Source: Phycisphaerae bacterium
Lineage (GTDB): Bacteria; Planctomycetota; Phycisphaerae; UBA1845; PWPN01
Length of the DNA stretch: 60,250 nt
Reading direction: 5' to 3'
NCBI GenBank assembly: GCA_018003015.1
Contig: JAGNEZ010000039.1
Coordinates: forward strand, 1-60,250
Shown: in pieces, positions 16,694 to 26,215 of the stretch
How the letters are laid out: every line of letters starts with the position of its first letter
How positions within the stretch are numbered: position 1 is the first letter of the stretch
The notes under the pieces: generated by a model
What the model saw: only the letters and a program-made list of their open reading frames with translations
What the model was told of the DNA's origin: nothing
Database searches by the model: none
Program-made: the position numbers and the translations under genes

Positions 16694-17890
16694 GTGGAGC
16701 TGGACCTTCAGCGTTTCTACAACATCAACCGCAGGATCGTGATGTGGATCGTCTTCTTCGCGATGCTGCTGCTGCTCCGTGATTTCTTTGCCCTGGTCTT
16801 CATGGCCTTCATCTTCGGTTTCGTGATGCGCAAGGTGGCCAAGTTCCTGGTGAACACGACCCGCCTTCCCTACTGGGCGGCCGTCGTCTTCCCCTACTTG
16901 GGAACCGTAGCCCTGCTTGTCTTGCTCCTGCTCACGGCCATCCCCCGGCTTGTGGACGAAGGAGCCCAGTTCTCTCGGCGTGTTCCAAGGTTGTTCGAGA
17001 CGTTGGCGGATGAGGTCAAGAAGGCCGCGCCCCGCTACGGCATGGAGCAGGCCTTGATCAAGTACGTGGGCGCCGATCGGACCCAGGGGACGTCCTCCGA
17101 TTCTGGAGAGCACGAAACCGGCGATTCCGCCTCCTCTCCGTCCACGATCGACAAGGTGGACAAGCGGGTCCTGGCAGACAAGCTCCAGAACCTGCTGGTC
17201 AGCCTCATCCCCAGCGCCACGCGAGCCCAGGGTACTGCCTCGCCGGGCGACATGCTGAGGCAGTTCGTGACAGGTGTCTGGACCGGCACGTTGAGCTTCC
17301 TGCTGGCGATCCTGCTGTCATTCCTGATCGTGCTGGACTTTGACCGCATCGGGCACGAACTGCGCAACTGGCGGGAGACGCCAGTAGGACGATTCTTCCA
17401 CGAGGCCACGGCCAGCGTCGTTGAGTTCTCCGGGGTCGTGGGCACGGCCTTTCAATGCCAAATGCTCGTGGCCCTGTTCAATGCGACCGTGACCTGCCTG
17501 GGTCTTTTCGCGCTTCAGATCCAGCCCTTGCTCCTGCTGACCACGATCGTCTTTCTGTTCGGGCTGATCCCCGTCCTGGGGGTTTTTATCTCTTCGGTGC
17601 CGATCATCCTGATCGCCTTCAACAATGAGGGCATTTCATGGGCGCTACTTGCCCTGGGGATGATCGTCATCGTGCACTTGCTCGAAGCCTATGTTTTCAA
17701 CCCGCGGATCTACGCCGCGCGGTTCCATCTCAACCCGGTCATCGTGATCATCATTCTGCTCGTAGCCGAGAAGCTGTTCGGCGTGTGGGGCATGCTGCTG
17801 GGTATCCCGGTCACGCACTATGTACTGAACGTCGCCCAGATGCCCTCGACACCCCGCAAGCGGCGCGGTGAACGAGCGGAAACAGGGTAG
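16694..17890 (+). CDS. AI-2E family transporter
   Basis: A 398-residue inner-membrane protein of the AI-2E/PerM/UPF0118 family. There are about eight hydrophobic segments: two near the N-terminus (~20-55), one at ~65-85, then a soluble region (~90-190) with a Ser/Glu-rich insertion, and several between ~195 and 385. The family signature region FLFGLIPVLGVFISSVP and the P-x-x...GPWGMLLGIPV-like end (KLFGVWGMLLGIPVTHYVL) are present. Members export AI-2 or other small solutes, or act in Na+/H+ exchange; the substrate is not predictable. The start is GTG with GGGAG upstream. It ends near a hairpin shared with the convergent lysine-repeat gene. Confidence 0.85.
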   Translation: MELDLQRFYNINRRIVMWIVFFAMLLLLRDFFALVFMAFIFGFVMRKVAKFLVNTTRLPYWAAVVFPYLGTVALLVLLLLTAIPRLVDEGAQFSRRVPRLFETLADEVKKAAPRYGMEQALIKYVGADRTQGTSSDSGEHETGDSASSPSTIDKVDKRVLADKLQNLLVSLIPSATRAQGTASPGDMLRQFVTGVWTGTLSFLLAILLSFLIVLDFDRIGHELRNWRETPVGRFFHEATASVVEFSGVVGTAFQCQMLVALFNATVTCLGLFALQIQPLLLLTTIVFLFGLIPVLGVFISSVPIILIAFNNEGISWALLALGMIVIVHLLEAYVFNPRIYAARFHLNPVIVIIILLVAEKLFGVWGMLLGIPVTHYVLNVAQMPSTPRKRRGERAETG

Positions 17891-17910
17891 ACGGAATCCC
17901 GTCAAAAGAA

Positions 17911-17942
17911 CAAGGGCGTCCCGATTGTTCGGAACGCCCTTG
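17911..17942 (-). terminator. Terminator of the lysine-repeat gene, possibly bidirectional
   Basis: CAAGGGCGT (17911-17919) pairs with ACGCCCTTG (17934-17942). On the minus strand it is followed by TTCTTTTGAC. It also lies 20 bases after the AI-2E-type stop on the plus strand. Confidence 0.65.
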
Positions 17943-17969
17943 CATGGCTTTGAGTCACCAACGGTCGGG

Positions 17970-18071
17970 TTACTTCTTGGCTTTCTTCTTCGCGACTTTC
18001 TTCTTCGCGACTTTCTTCTTCGCGACCTTCTTCTTGGCGACTTTCTTCTTCGCGGCTTTCTTCTTAGCCAT
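17970..18071 (-). CDS. Histone H1-like AKKK-repeat peptide, 33 residues
   Basis: A complete micro-gene: AGGAG eight bases before ATG (18071) and TAA at 17970. The product is MAKKK, then AAKKK, then four VAKKK units, then AKK: 20 lysines in 33 residues and no acidic residue. Lysine/alanine pentapeptide repeats of this sort form the DNA-binding tails of bacterial histone H1-like proteins (Hc1/Hc2, AlgP-like, mycobacterial HupB tails). Here the whole protein is just the tail. The 15-base DNA repeats make length change by slippage likely. It has its own promoter (18133-18161) and terminator (17911-17942). Predicted role: electrostatic nucleoid or RNA binding. Confidence 0.75.
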   Translation of the reverse strand: MAKKKAAKKKVAKKKVAKKKVAKKKVAKKKAKK

Positions 18072-18132
18072 GACACGTTCTCCTACAAAACGAAACCTAC
18101 CATCCCGCGTGACGCAAACGGGATTCACGTGC

Positions 18133-18161
18133 AAATTAACGAGCGATCAGCGCCGAGTCAA
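18133..18161 (-). promoter_or_regulatory. Candidate promoter of the lysine-repeat gene
   Basis: Minus-strand TTGACT (18156-18161), 17-bp spacer, TAATTT (18133-18138), giving a leader of ~55 bases. The -10 is weak. Poly-T/A runs (18167-18190) lie just upstream and could act as an UP element. Confidence 0.4.
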
Positions 18162-18296
18162 CAACTTTTTTCCCCTACGGGCAACTTTTTTGACTTCAGC
18201 GTCGCGTTCATCCTCATTCGTGAGCGTGCGTATGACCACCAAGGGCACATTCACGACACTTGGATTCTCAAAGATCGGCATTTCATCCGTCGATCT

Positions 18297-19028
18297 TTAC
18301 ACGACATGGCGGTCGGCACCTTTCATCTCGCCGGTCGCGAACGCATGATGGACCGCTTCGACGCCAGGCACATCAGCCAGTTCGGCGAGCAGCAGGCGAT
18401 GTGTGTGGTGACGATCGCAGCATTGGATGCGTATCGCTTCGAGTCCGTTCTCCTTCTCGATCAGCCATGCGCGATCGGGAACACCAAACTCATCGAGGAT
18501 GCGTAGCAGACGAAGCCGTGTCTTGCCATCCGCGGGGTCATAGACCACGCGGCAGTGCTGATAGTGGCATGCTCCGAGCAGAAAACGCTCCAAGACGGTC
18601 ACTCCGCGGAGCATGGCGACCACGATCAACGTCAGAAACAGGCCACCGACGGCATAACCCGTGCCGATGAGTACGCCGATGGCCGACACGGTCCAGATGG
18701 TCGCCCCGGTGGTCAATCCGACGACGGTTCCATGCTCCCGAATGATGGCTCCGGCTCCGAGGAAGCCGATTCCAGTCACGATCTGGGCGGCGATTCGCCC
18801 CCTGTCGGCCGCTGAACCGGAAGCCATGAGGATTGACGCGAGGGTGAAGATCGTGCTGCCCACACAGATCAGGGAGACCGTGCGCAACCCGGCGGGCTTG
18901 TTCTTCGATTCACGTTCGAAGCCGACGATCACCCCGCACACAATGGCAACCAGGATAAGGACCGTGTCGTCCCAGGGCGGGGTAAGCACCCGATGGAGGT
19001 CGAACAGGTAGGGTCTGATCGCGTTCAT
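18297..19028 (-). CDS. MgtC/SapB family membrane protein
   Basis: A 243-residue protein. Four or five transmembrane helices in the first ~140 residues carry the MgtC signatures GFERE, PAGLRT...VGS, GIGFLGAGAII and GLTTGATIW. A soluble C-terminal ~100-residue domain has an ACT-like beta/alpha pattern (RVVYDPADGKTRLRLLRILDEFG). Family members are inner-membrane proteins linked to growth in low Mg2+ and to F-ATPase modulation; the role here is not known. ATG 19028 is chosen with GAGAGG upstream; a TTG directly after the previous stop is possible. It is the last gene of the MoxR operon, 12 bases after the preceding stop. Confidence 0.85.
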   Translation of the reverse strand: MNAIRPYLFDLHRVLTPPWDDTVLILVAIVCGVIVGFERESKNKPAGLRTVSLICVGSTIFTLASILMASGSAADRGRIAAQIVTGIGFLGAGAIIREHGTVVGLTTGATIWTVSAIGVLIGTGYAVGGLFLTLIVVAMLRGVTVLERFLLGACHYQHCRVVYDPADGKTRLRLLRILDEFGVPDRAWLIEKENGLEAIRIQCCDRHHTHRLLLAELADVPGVEAVHHAFATGEMKGADRHVV

Positions 19029-19040
19029 AGGGCCTCTCAA

Positions 19041-21281
19041 TCATCTTTCGGGTGACGGACGAGCCGGCTGACTCTGGGCGGGCCCACCGGACACCGCCTG
19101 CTCGATACGCTTGTCCGTTTCCTCGCTGACCTGACGCTGCATCTTCTGAACGTCGCGGAGCAAGGTCACTGCCTCCTGGAAGCCCTCCCACTTGACCATG
19201 CTGGCGAGGATGTTCTTCATTTCGGTCAGCACCGCCTGCAACGCAAGGCGGGCGGCCTGCTGAGAATCCTCCGTCCACGTCCTGGCCATTGTCTCCAGGC
19301 GGTCGGCAGCGAGGGGCATCTTCTCGCGATGGAGAACCTCCATGGGGGCCACGATACGCCGCCCGAGCCGTTCTTCGACCTCCGGTGTCGCCAGCTGGTT
19401 GATCCGCCATTCGGAGAGCACCTGTTCAAACTGGCCTCGCAGCGCGTTCGCCCTGGCCCCGTAATCGCGCTGCCGACGAGCCATCTGCAGCCAGACCTGG
19501 GCTTTGGCCGCATCGCGATCCCGACGGTCATCCACCGAGACGGCACCCAGCCATTCGTTGAGCAATTCTTCCTCGGTGCGAACCAGCCGCTCGAAGTCCT
19601 GGCGGTACTCCTGCTCGCGGCGACTGAGTTCGGCCAACACCTCTTCAGGACTGACCAAGCGGAGGGTCACCGAGGGCGATTGGCCGACATGAGGACCGGT
19701 GATATCGTCGGCATCGTGAGCCTCCGCGTGCAGAACCACGCGGTCGCCTTCCTTGAAACCATGTGCGGTTGGAGACCAGATCAGGTCGGCCTGGAATCGT
19801 CGCGGTCCGGGCTCAAAGCCAGGAATCGACTGGGGCGGGAGGGAGCCGACCTGCTCCGCGGCTCCGCAGACCAGTGACACCGCGGCCAGGCCGTAGTCGT
19901 CGGAGAAATCGGTGTCGATCGGCAACCTGGCGGCTGGGGTCACCATCTCCCCGACGCCCTTGATCTGCATTTTCACTCTGGGCGACCGATCGGCGACCAG
20001 TCTGACCGAGATCTGCACGGGGCGAACGCGCTCGCTCTCGTTGCTCAATCCATCGCCATCCACGAGCCGGAAATGGTAGACGGCGCTCTCCGTGGGCCGT
20101 TCGACCGCGATGAAGGCATCGGCCGCCGCTCGCTGGGCCGGCCTGACCTCAACGGATTGGCCTGCACCCGTGTCGCGCATGAGCATGGCCTCACGCACCG
20201 GCCGGTTGGCTCTGATCCGCACTTGGACGACGCTGCCCTTCAGCACCTCGGCGACGGTCTGACCCGCCCGCAGATCGTACGCCTCCATTCGGGTGTACGC
20301 GGGGGGGGTGACGTTCAGGTTCACGTCCACGACCTGAGGGCGATCCACGACCTCGATGGTGAACCACTCGGTCTGAGCGTCGCCGCCATGAACCTGGCAG
20401 CGGAGCGTCTCGGCAAGCCGCTCGAAGGTGTGGAGGAACTGATCGCCCGGTGACTCCGGCGTGTCCGCTCGAAGGGCATCGGCCGGTCCGCTGGCGGGGA
20501 CACCGCCGCGTGAGGCAGGCATCTGTTCCCGACCGATCTGGCCACTGGTGCTTTCATAGCGAATGAACACCTGCATCGGCGGTTCGAACCCGGGATCGAC
20601 GGTCGCCGTGATGGTAGCATCCTCACCGCGCGGCACACGCAAAACGCCGTCGGTGAGGCCCTGGATCGTCAGCCTGTTCCTTTGCGGCCACTCCACATCG
20701 CGTAGCAAGACATTCCGCTGAAACCACATCGCCATGGTTGGGCGGGCAGCCAGACACAGACCGGCCAACACCACAAGGCAGCCCAGGCCCAGGCTCAGGT
20801 TGCGCTGAGCGCGGGCATGAGCCAAACCCCGGTGGTAGCTCAGTTGGGCAGTGGCCTCTTCGGCCTGCCGGATCACCGCCTGGATCATGGCGGACGAACG
20901 TTTGACGTCTGTCCGCGGTGGGGATGCGGGGTCCGTGAACTCGACGGCGGTGATCAATCGACTTTGAAGCTGGGGATACCATTGCTCCAGCAGCAGGGCC
21001 AGACCGGTGAGGGGGATCGGGACCCGCATCGGATGGATCACGAGCCGCGACACGATGAGAATCAGCACTGCCGACAGGCTGGCCAGCTGGACCGTACGCA
21101 TGTCCCGGCCCAGATGGAACGTCCGGTCCATGAGCAGGGTGAGGAGAACCGCGCCAAGCAGAACCACACCCAGCCACATGAACCCGTCGATCACCAGATA
21201 CAGGCGCAGCCGTCGCCCCAGACCGCGCAGGTGGCTGAGAACACCCCGATCGAAATCTGTGGGTCTACTTTCGCCGGGCAT
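19041..21281 (-). CDS. Large membrane protein with a long coiled-coil C-terminus (DUF4175-like)
   Basis: A 746-residue protein with two N-terminal transmembrane helices (~35-55 and ~63-80), a third at ~140-160, then a periplasmic region with Ig/FN3-like beta segments (for example NRLTIQGLTDGVLRVPRGEDATITATVDPG, VNLNVTPPAYTRM). A highly charged helical C-terminus (~530-740; LSRREQEYRQDFERLVRTEEELLNEW) ends in a Gln/Pro tail. The layout matches DUF4175-type proteins found in MoxR operons of planctomycetes and other bacteria. The start follows the preceding stop by eight bases with no good ribosome site, so translation is probably coupled. Probable role: structural partner of the VWA proteins in the envelope. 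Confidence 0.7.
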   Translation of the reverse strand: MPGESRPTDFDRGVLSHLRGLGRRLRLYLVIDGFMWLGVVLLGAVLLTLLMDRTFHLGRDMRTVQLASLSAVLILIVSRLVIHPMRVPIPLTGLALLLEQWYPQLQSRLITAVEFTDPASPPRTDVKRSSAMIQAVIRQAEEATAQLSYHRGLAHARAQRNLSLGLGCLVVLAGLCLAARPTMAMWFQRNVLLRDVEWPQRNRLTIQGLTDGVLRVPRGEDATITATVDPGFEPPMQVFIRYESTSGQIGREQMPASRGGVPASGPADALRADTPESPGDQFLHTFERLAETLRCQVHGGDAQTEWFTIEVVDRPQVVDVNLNVTPPAYTRMEAYDLRAGQTVAEVLKGSVVQVRIRANRPVREAMLMRDTGAGQSVEVRPAQRAAADAFIAVERPTESAVYHFRLVDGDGLSNESERVRPVQISVRLVADRSPRVKMQIKGVGEMVTPAARLPIDTDFSDDYGLAAVSLVCGAAEQVGSLPPQSIPGFEPGPRRFQADLIWSPTAHGFKEGDRVVLHAEAHDADDITGPHVGQSPSVTLRLVSPEEVLAELSRREQEYRQDFERLVRTEEELLNEWLGAVSVDDRRDRDAAKAQVWLQMARRQRDYGARANALRGQFEQVLSEWRINQLATPEVEERLGRRIVAPMEVLHREKMPLAADRLETMARTWTEDSQQAARLALQAVLTEMKNILASMVKWEGFQEAVTLLRDVQKMQRQVSEETDKRIEQAVSGGPAQSQPARPSPER

Positions 21282-21289
21282 AGGATCGT

Positions 21290-23725
21290 TCAAAGCAGGC
21301 AAACGCGTTTGCGCACCAACCACTCCACGCTGAGCAGCACCACGAGTGCCGCCAACGTCCACCAGCGATCCCACAGCCTCATGGGTTCGCCGCTGAGAAC
21401 CATACTCACGGTCCTATTCGGGATGAGGTCGGCCAGCCGGCCAGCCTCGTCCACGTCAAAATACTCACCGCCGGCTGACTGCGACGCCAGGGTCCGCAGG
21501 GCTTCGCGATCGAGCGAGGTCTGGCGGAACTCGATGTCAGCCTGTCCGACACGCACCTCACCGCGCACCGAGGCTTCTCCAGCGTCCGTGCCGCCCGGCA
21601 GATCGACCTGAAGGCCGTGGATGCCGGGCCGGAGGGGCACGAACCGCCCGCGATACCAACCGGGACGATTCGGCTGAGGGGCCAGATTCGCGGTCCGGTC
21701 AGGCTCGCCTTCGTGCCGGATGGTCATGACCACCTCGGGTCGATCGAGCGGCAGATGATGCTCGTCAAGCAGGCGGGCTTCCAGGGTCACCGCCTCGCCC
21801 ACCGCGTAGGCGTCGCGGTCGGTCTGGATCATACCGCGCTTCTGGCCGCTGAGCAGTTTACCCTCAACCAGGTGGCGAAGAAGATGGACCCAGAACTTGT
21901 TGAAGTACTGCTCGCCGGACCGCCGCCATCGCCAGGTGCTATCGAACGCCATGAAGCCGACTCGGCCGGAGCCGACGAACTGAGTAGCGAGAAGGACATG
22001 CCCGCCCTCGTGGCCGCGCATCCGGGGATTGGAGTGCTGGAGGAGCACGGTAGCCACCGGCTTGGCCCGCCGCACCGGGTAGTGCCAATACACGCCTCCG
22101 AGACGCGACCACGTCTGGAGATTCTCACTCGGCTGATCGGACATCGCCAGGACCGGGTGATTGGCGACCGCGGCCGGTACGCCGGGTGGCCAGGCAGTGA
22201 CCTGGTAGGTACCCATCTCGTTGAACAACAGGTCCGCCTCCCCCGCATCGATCGAGACCGGCAGGAGGTCGATCAACGGCTTGAGCGACGCCTGGTGCAT
22301 GAGCCGAGGAGTATTCGCCCGGCCGGCAACGTAGAGCAAGCCGCTCCCGTTGTTGGCCACGATGGCCTCGACGGCCGCGATCCACTCCGCCGTGAGGTCT
22401 TCCGGATCCGGGTCCATCATGATGATGCAGTCGTACGGGGCGAGCTTCTCGGCCATCGCCGGCAGCTCGGTGATGATCGTCTTGCCGTCGCGAATAGCCG
22501 TCTCATCGGCGGACTGTAGCCAGCAGCTCACGTCGAAGGTGGCATCACGCACCAGGAGGTTGGTCACGTAGCGATACTCGTAGCTTGGGCCGCCCGCGAT
22601 GAGCAGGACGCGCATCTTGTTGTCCAGGGCCCTCACGGTGACTTCGCGTGTGTTGTCCACAACCAGCGTCTCGCCATCGACCGGGACCACACGAACCATG
22701 AAGCGGACTTGGGCCGCCTGGCTGAGCATCTGCTCGAAAACCACCGGCTCGACCTGTCCTGTGGCGTTCACGGTGGCCGTCCGGGTGGCGACTGGCTCGG
22801 TCGAGCCGGTACCGTCTCCGCCGCGCAGCAGACTGACATTCACCGTCTGCTCGGCGACACCCTGGGCGGTCAGTCGCGCGGTGACAGAGAAGGGGTCCTT
22901 CACGAACACGTTCGGCGGAGCATCCAGGGACACGACGGCCACATTCCGCGGCTCAGCGGGGTCACCCACGCCCACGGCATGGATCGGGATCCGGCGAGAC
23001 CTGGCGTACCGGCCGATGGTGTCCGGCGGCTCGCCATGATTGAAGCGACCGTCAGAACACACGACGATTGCGGCGACGGGAGCTCCCGCCTGGGCTTCGA
23101 CCGCTCCGCGCACCCCGCGACCCAAGTCGGTCATGGACATGTCCGCAGTCAGCGAGGAACCCTCCGCGGCGATTCGCTCGAGACAGTCGCCGAATCGATA
23201 CACCTGCAAAGGGTTATGGGCGGCCAAGCGGGCAAGAAGACCTTTCGCATGGTCACCCAGGATGCACTCGAGAATGTCCATGCGGCTCACCATCCCTTTT
23301 CTCGCCCCACGGGGTGCAGTCGCGGGCGGTGTCTGGGCCGGCGGCGAGGCAGCCGCAAGCAGGGTGTTCAGTCGCTGGGCATCTTCCGGTTCGGGATAGC
23401 GGTCGATGAGACTCATGCTGGCCGAGCCATCCACAAGCACGAGGGTATGTGCATCGATCCGGCGGTGGATGTAGACGGCAACGACTGGCTCGAGCCAGAT
23501 GAAAGCCAGGGTCGCCATGACCGAGCATCGCAGGGCGGTCAGAACGGCGCGAGCTCGGAATGATGCCCCGGCCCGCTGCTCGCGACGATAGAGCCAGATC
23601 ACTGCCAGCAGCAGGCCGACCAGCAGCGGCACGAACAACACCGCGAACCAGCCGTGCGGCAGGCCGGCCAACTCGATGCGATGCTCGATTGTCTCTGCGG
23701 CGAGCGGAGGCAGGGAAGCTGTCAT
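21290..23725 (-). CDS. Membrane-anchored VWA / class I glutamine-amidotransferase-like protein
   Basis: An 811-residue protein. Two N-terminal transmembrane helices (~27-45, ~62-82) are followed by a von Willebrand A domain with a MIDAS D-x-S-x-S (Asp99, Ser101, Ser103 in LVDGSASM). Then come a beta-sandwich segment, a Rossmann-like GATase1-type domain (MRVLLIAGGPSYEYRYVTNLL...YDCIIMMDPDPEDL) and a C-terminal helix (WWTLAALVVLLSVEWLVRKR). The order VWA–GATase-like–TM is typical of planctomycete proteins encoded after BatA. GGAGG lies six bases before ATG 23725, and that ATG overlaps the previous stop (ATGA). Confidence 0.85.
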   Translation of the reverse strand: MTASLPPLAAETIEHRIELAGLPHGWFAVLFVPLLVGLLLAVIWLYRREQRAGASFRARAVLTALRCSVMATLAFIWLEPVVAVYIHRRIDAHTLVLVDGSASMSLIDRYPEPEDAQRLNTLLAAASPPAQTPPATAPRGARKGMVSRMDILECILGDHAKGLLARLAAHNPLQVYRFGDCLERIAAEGSSLTADMSMTDLGRGVRGAVEAQAGAPVAAIVVCSDGRFNHGEPPDTIGRYARSRRIPIHAVGVGDPAEPRNVAVVSLDAPPNVFVKDPFSVTARLTAQGVAEQTVNVSLLRGGDGTGSTEPVATRTATVNATGQVEPVVFEQMLSQAAQVRFMVRVVPVDGETLVVDNTREVTVRALDNKMRVLLIAGGPSYEYRYVTNLLVRDATFDVSCWLQSADETAIRDGKTIITELPAMAEKLAPYDCIIMMDPDPEDLTAEWIAAVEAIVANNGSGLLYVAGRANTPRLMHQASLKPLIDLLPVSIDAGEADLLFNEMGTYQVTAWPPGVPAAVANHPVLAMSDQPSENLQTWSRLGGVYWHYPVRRAKPVATVLLQHSNPRMRGHEGGHVLLATQFVGSGRVGFMAFDSTWRWRRSGEQYFNKFWVHLLRHLVEGKLLSGQKRGMIQTDRDAYAVGEAVTLEARLLDEHHLPLDRPEVVMTIRHEGEPDRTANLAPQPNRPGWYRGRFVPLRPGIHGLQVDLPGGTDAGEASVRGEVRVGQADIEFRQTSLDREALRTLASQSAGGEYFDVDEAGRLADLIPNRTVSMVLSGEPMRLWDRWWTLAALVVLLSVEWLVRKRVCLL

Positions 23726-26103
23726 CGCGTTCCTCCCCGCCAAAGGGCACTCAGATTCCGACCCGCACCGAAGTACCAGGCCAGGAACTGCTCACTCATC
23801 AGGACGACCACGAGCAGCAGGAGCAGGCCGGGCCACAACTCGCGGCGAGCCTGCTCCTCCTGAAGCCGAGCCAGGTCGGCGGCCGAAATGTACTCCGCGG
23901 GCACGCCGGCAGCGAAAGCCATCAGTGAGGTGCGATCCGTGCACCGCAAATCACCCTCGCGGGGATCGACGTTGACCGCGATCGGCTCGACGGCGGTCTG
24001 GCCGGTGGTACTGGTAAGTTCAAACCTGTAGAGACCCGGCTGCTCCGTGTTGGGCCACAGGATGCCGGGGATACCGGTTTGCGGATCCGGCTGCATTTCC
24101 AGATGGATGGACGGCTCGGCGGGGAACAGGGGCGTCTGGACGATCATGCCGGGCTGAAACCGGTCGGGCTCGAATGGTCTTCGGATCGGCTCGCCCACCG
24201 AATGCTCCCTGATCCCGGCAGGGCGGCGGGCGAGATACTGGACGGTTTCCATGGCCAGGACGACGAAGACGGGGCGGTCGGCCAAATCGTTCCATTCCTT
24301 GTCGGCGGTGGACGTGCAGAGCATGACCCGCCCGTTCCCGAACGACCTTTCCATCAGCAGCGGATGCCTGTCGGCGTCCGCCAAGCGGATTAGCACGCGG
24401 GCAGGACCGGGCAACAGGTCAGACCCGGGCATGGTGGCCGGTCTGTCCGCGGCCATTGTGTCCGCGGTTGGCTGCGACGAGGTCGCGGGCTCGCAGGCGA
24501 CAAACTGGAACACCTGTGCCCCGACAAACAGGTCGACGTTCCGGCGAGCGAGGGGACGCACGACCGAATGGCTGGCGTCAAGTTCACCGACGGGCACGCC
24601 GGGCTGGTCGGCCACCGTGGTCACCCACTCGCCCAGCTTCGCGGGCAGCAGGCCGCTTCCGTCGTGATACAGCACCCGGTTATACGAGTCACCGTCGACC
24701 TGATCGCCAAGGAAGATCGCCAGACCACCGCCTGCGGCGACGTAGGACTTCAGTCGTTCGGCCGTGTCCTCGTTCAGCCGGTTCACGTTGGCCAGGATCA
24801 CCAGATGGAAAAGGGCGAGATCGGTCGCGTCCAGCTCGTCGGCGTCGACGGTAGTCAGTTCGTTGCCGCTAAACTGGGGGCCCTCGGGGCGAAGCGCAAC
24901 GCCCAGGAGGAAGACTTCGTCCGCGTAAGGATCGGCGGACGACTCGCCGTTGACCACGAGGATGCGCAAGGCCCGTGCGACCGGCTCGGCATGCCAGCGA
25001 GTGTTGTCCGCCGGAAGAGGATCCGAGGGCAACTCAACGGTCAGCGTGTCGGCGCCCTCGGAGGGGAAAGTGACGTCGAGGACAACGTCGGCCGATTGGG
25101 CCGGCTCGATTGCAGGAACAGCCGTCGGCGGCTGGGCAGCATCGCCGACATACACTTGCAGGGAAGTGGCCTCCGAACGGGCCGGGCCGTAGTTCGTCAC
25201 CTTGGCCGCATAGCGGGCCTCGATTCCGGCCACCGGCTGAGCTTGTTGAGGCTCGATGGCCGTTACCGCCAGATTGGCGTGAACGGCCGTCCTGACAGCG
25301 ACAAGAACGAAGCGCAGACCGCACTTTTCCTGAGGCCAGTCGGCAAATACCGCGAGGGGCCCGCGACGCGCCCCCGTCGCGACCGGGGCGGCCTCGTCGC
25401 CCGTAGCCCAGTCGATCCGCTGGAAATCACTGACCATGTACACCACGGCGGCAAGGTTCGACCGGCGCGTTTCAAGCAGTCGCCGGAGGGCACTCATGGA
25501 GGCCGGGACGTTGCCACCGTGGAAAGAAGCCCGGAGCGCGTCCAGTTCCTCACCAAATGCTCGCATGTCCATCCCCGCAAGGCTGGCTTCGCTCCGCACC
25601 GGCTTGTCGGGTCTGGACATCAAGACCAGGGTGAACGGATCGGAGGGCGAAATCTCCCTGAACGTGCGAACGAGGTTGGCGATCGCCGCCTTCCCGCGAG
25701 CGAAAACGGTAGCCCCCTCGCCCCCGGACCCAGCAGCAGCCGACGAGCCTTCGAGCAGCCGCATGCTGTAGGTGTCATCCAGCAGAACGATCCGCTCGGT
25801 GCGCGTGGACGTACCAAGCGCAGCGGTCAGGGCGGCGGGACGGATGAACCAGCGGGCAAGCATGAGTCCCACCAGGAGCATCGCCAGACAACGCAAGGCG
25901 AGCAGGATCAGCTCCTCGAACCGGACTCGGCGCCGATTCTTGCGCTGAGCCTCAACCACAAAGTCCATGGCTGCCCAGCGCACCCGTCGGAATCGCCGTC
26001 GGTTGAGCAGGTGGATCAGGATGGGCAGACCGACCGCGACCGCGCCCGCGGTGAAGAACGCGGGAGTCACCAAGGCGCCAAGCATGTAGCCGTACGCGGT
26101 CAC
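23722..26103 (-). CDS. BatA-domain / VWA-like membrane protein
   Basis: A 793-residue protein. The N-terminus is an aerotolerance-regulator BatA domain: PAFFTAGAVAVGLPILIHLLNRRRFRRVRWAAMDF, followed by RRVRFEELILLALRCLAMLL, giving two transmembrane helices. A VWA-type domain follows with a MIDAS variant D-x-T-x-S (Asp109, Thr111, Ser113). After that come a CARDB-like beta segment, a GATase-like segment (LRILVVNGESSADPYADEVFLLGVAL) and a C-terminal transmembrane helix (LLLLLVVVLMSEQFLAWYF). Bat proteins are associated with MoxR ATPases. The GTG at 26103 lacks a clear ribosome site; ATG 26085 is an alternative. Confidence 0.85.
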   Translation of the reverse strand: MTAYGYMLGALVTPAFFTAGAVAVGLPILIHLLNRRRFRRVRWAAMDFVVEAQRKNRRRVRFEELILLALRCLAMLLVGLMLARWFIRPAALTAALGTSTRTERIVLLDDTYSMRLLEGSSAAAGSGGEGATVFARGKAAIANLVRTFREISPSDPFTLVLMSRPDKPVRSEASLAGMDMRAFGEELDALRASFHGGNVPASMSALRRLLETRRSNLAAVVYMVSDFQRIDWATGDEAAPVATGARRGPLAVFADWPQEKCGLRFVLVAVRTAVHANLAVTAIEPQQAQPVAGIEARYAAKVTNYGPARSEATSLQVYVGDAAQPPTAVPAIEPAQSADVVLDVTFPSEGADTLTVELPSDPLPADNTRWHAEPVARALRILVVNGESSADPYADEVFLLGVALRPEGPQFSGNELTTVDADELDATDLALFHLVILANVNRLNEDTAERLKSYVAAGGGLAIFLGDQVDGDSYNRVLYHDGSGLLPAKLGEWVTTVADQPGVPVGELDASHSVVRPLARRNVDLFVGAQVFQFVACEPATSSQPTADTMAADRPATMPGSDLLPGPARVLIRLADADRHPLLMERSFGNGRVMLCTSTADKEWNDLADRPVFVVLAMETVQYLARRPAGIREHSVGEPIRRPFEPDRFQPGMIVQTPLFPAEPSIHLEMQPDPQTGIPGILWPNTEQPGLYRFELTSTTGQTAVEPIAVNVDPREGDLRCTDRTSLMAFAAGVPAEYISAADLARLQEEQARRELWPGLLLLLVVVLMSEQFLAWYFGAGRNLSALWRGGTR

Positions 26104-26215
26104 GATTGAACCACGCCCCAGTGAAGATGGACGGCAGGCTGTGCCCGAGACGCAGCCAGGCGTCTCCCGTCAGCAACCGCCCACGCTTCCGAATTCCTTT
26201 GCCGGCCCTCCTCCA

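Noticed and set aside
17944-18348. Phe-rich plus-strand frame with repeated FFFAT units
   Set aside because: It is the complement of the AKKK repeat gene; the minus strand has the ribosome site, promoter and terminator.
20581-20860. tRNA-like pieces: TAGCTCAGTTGG (about 20835) and GGTTCGAACCC (about 20583) resemble D-arm and T-arm sequences
   Set aside because: They are in the wrong order and ~250 bases apart, no cloverleaf can be built, and both lie inside a well-supported coding region on the other strand.
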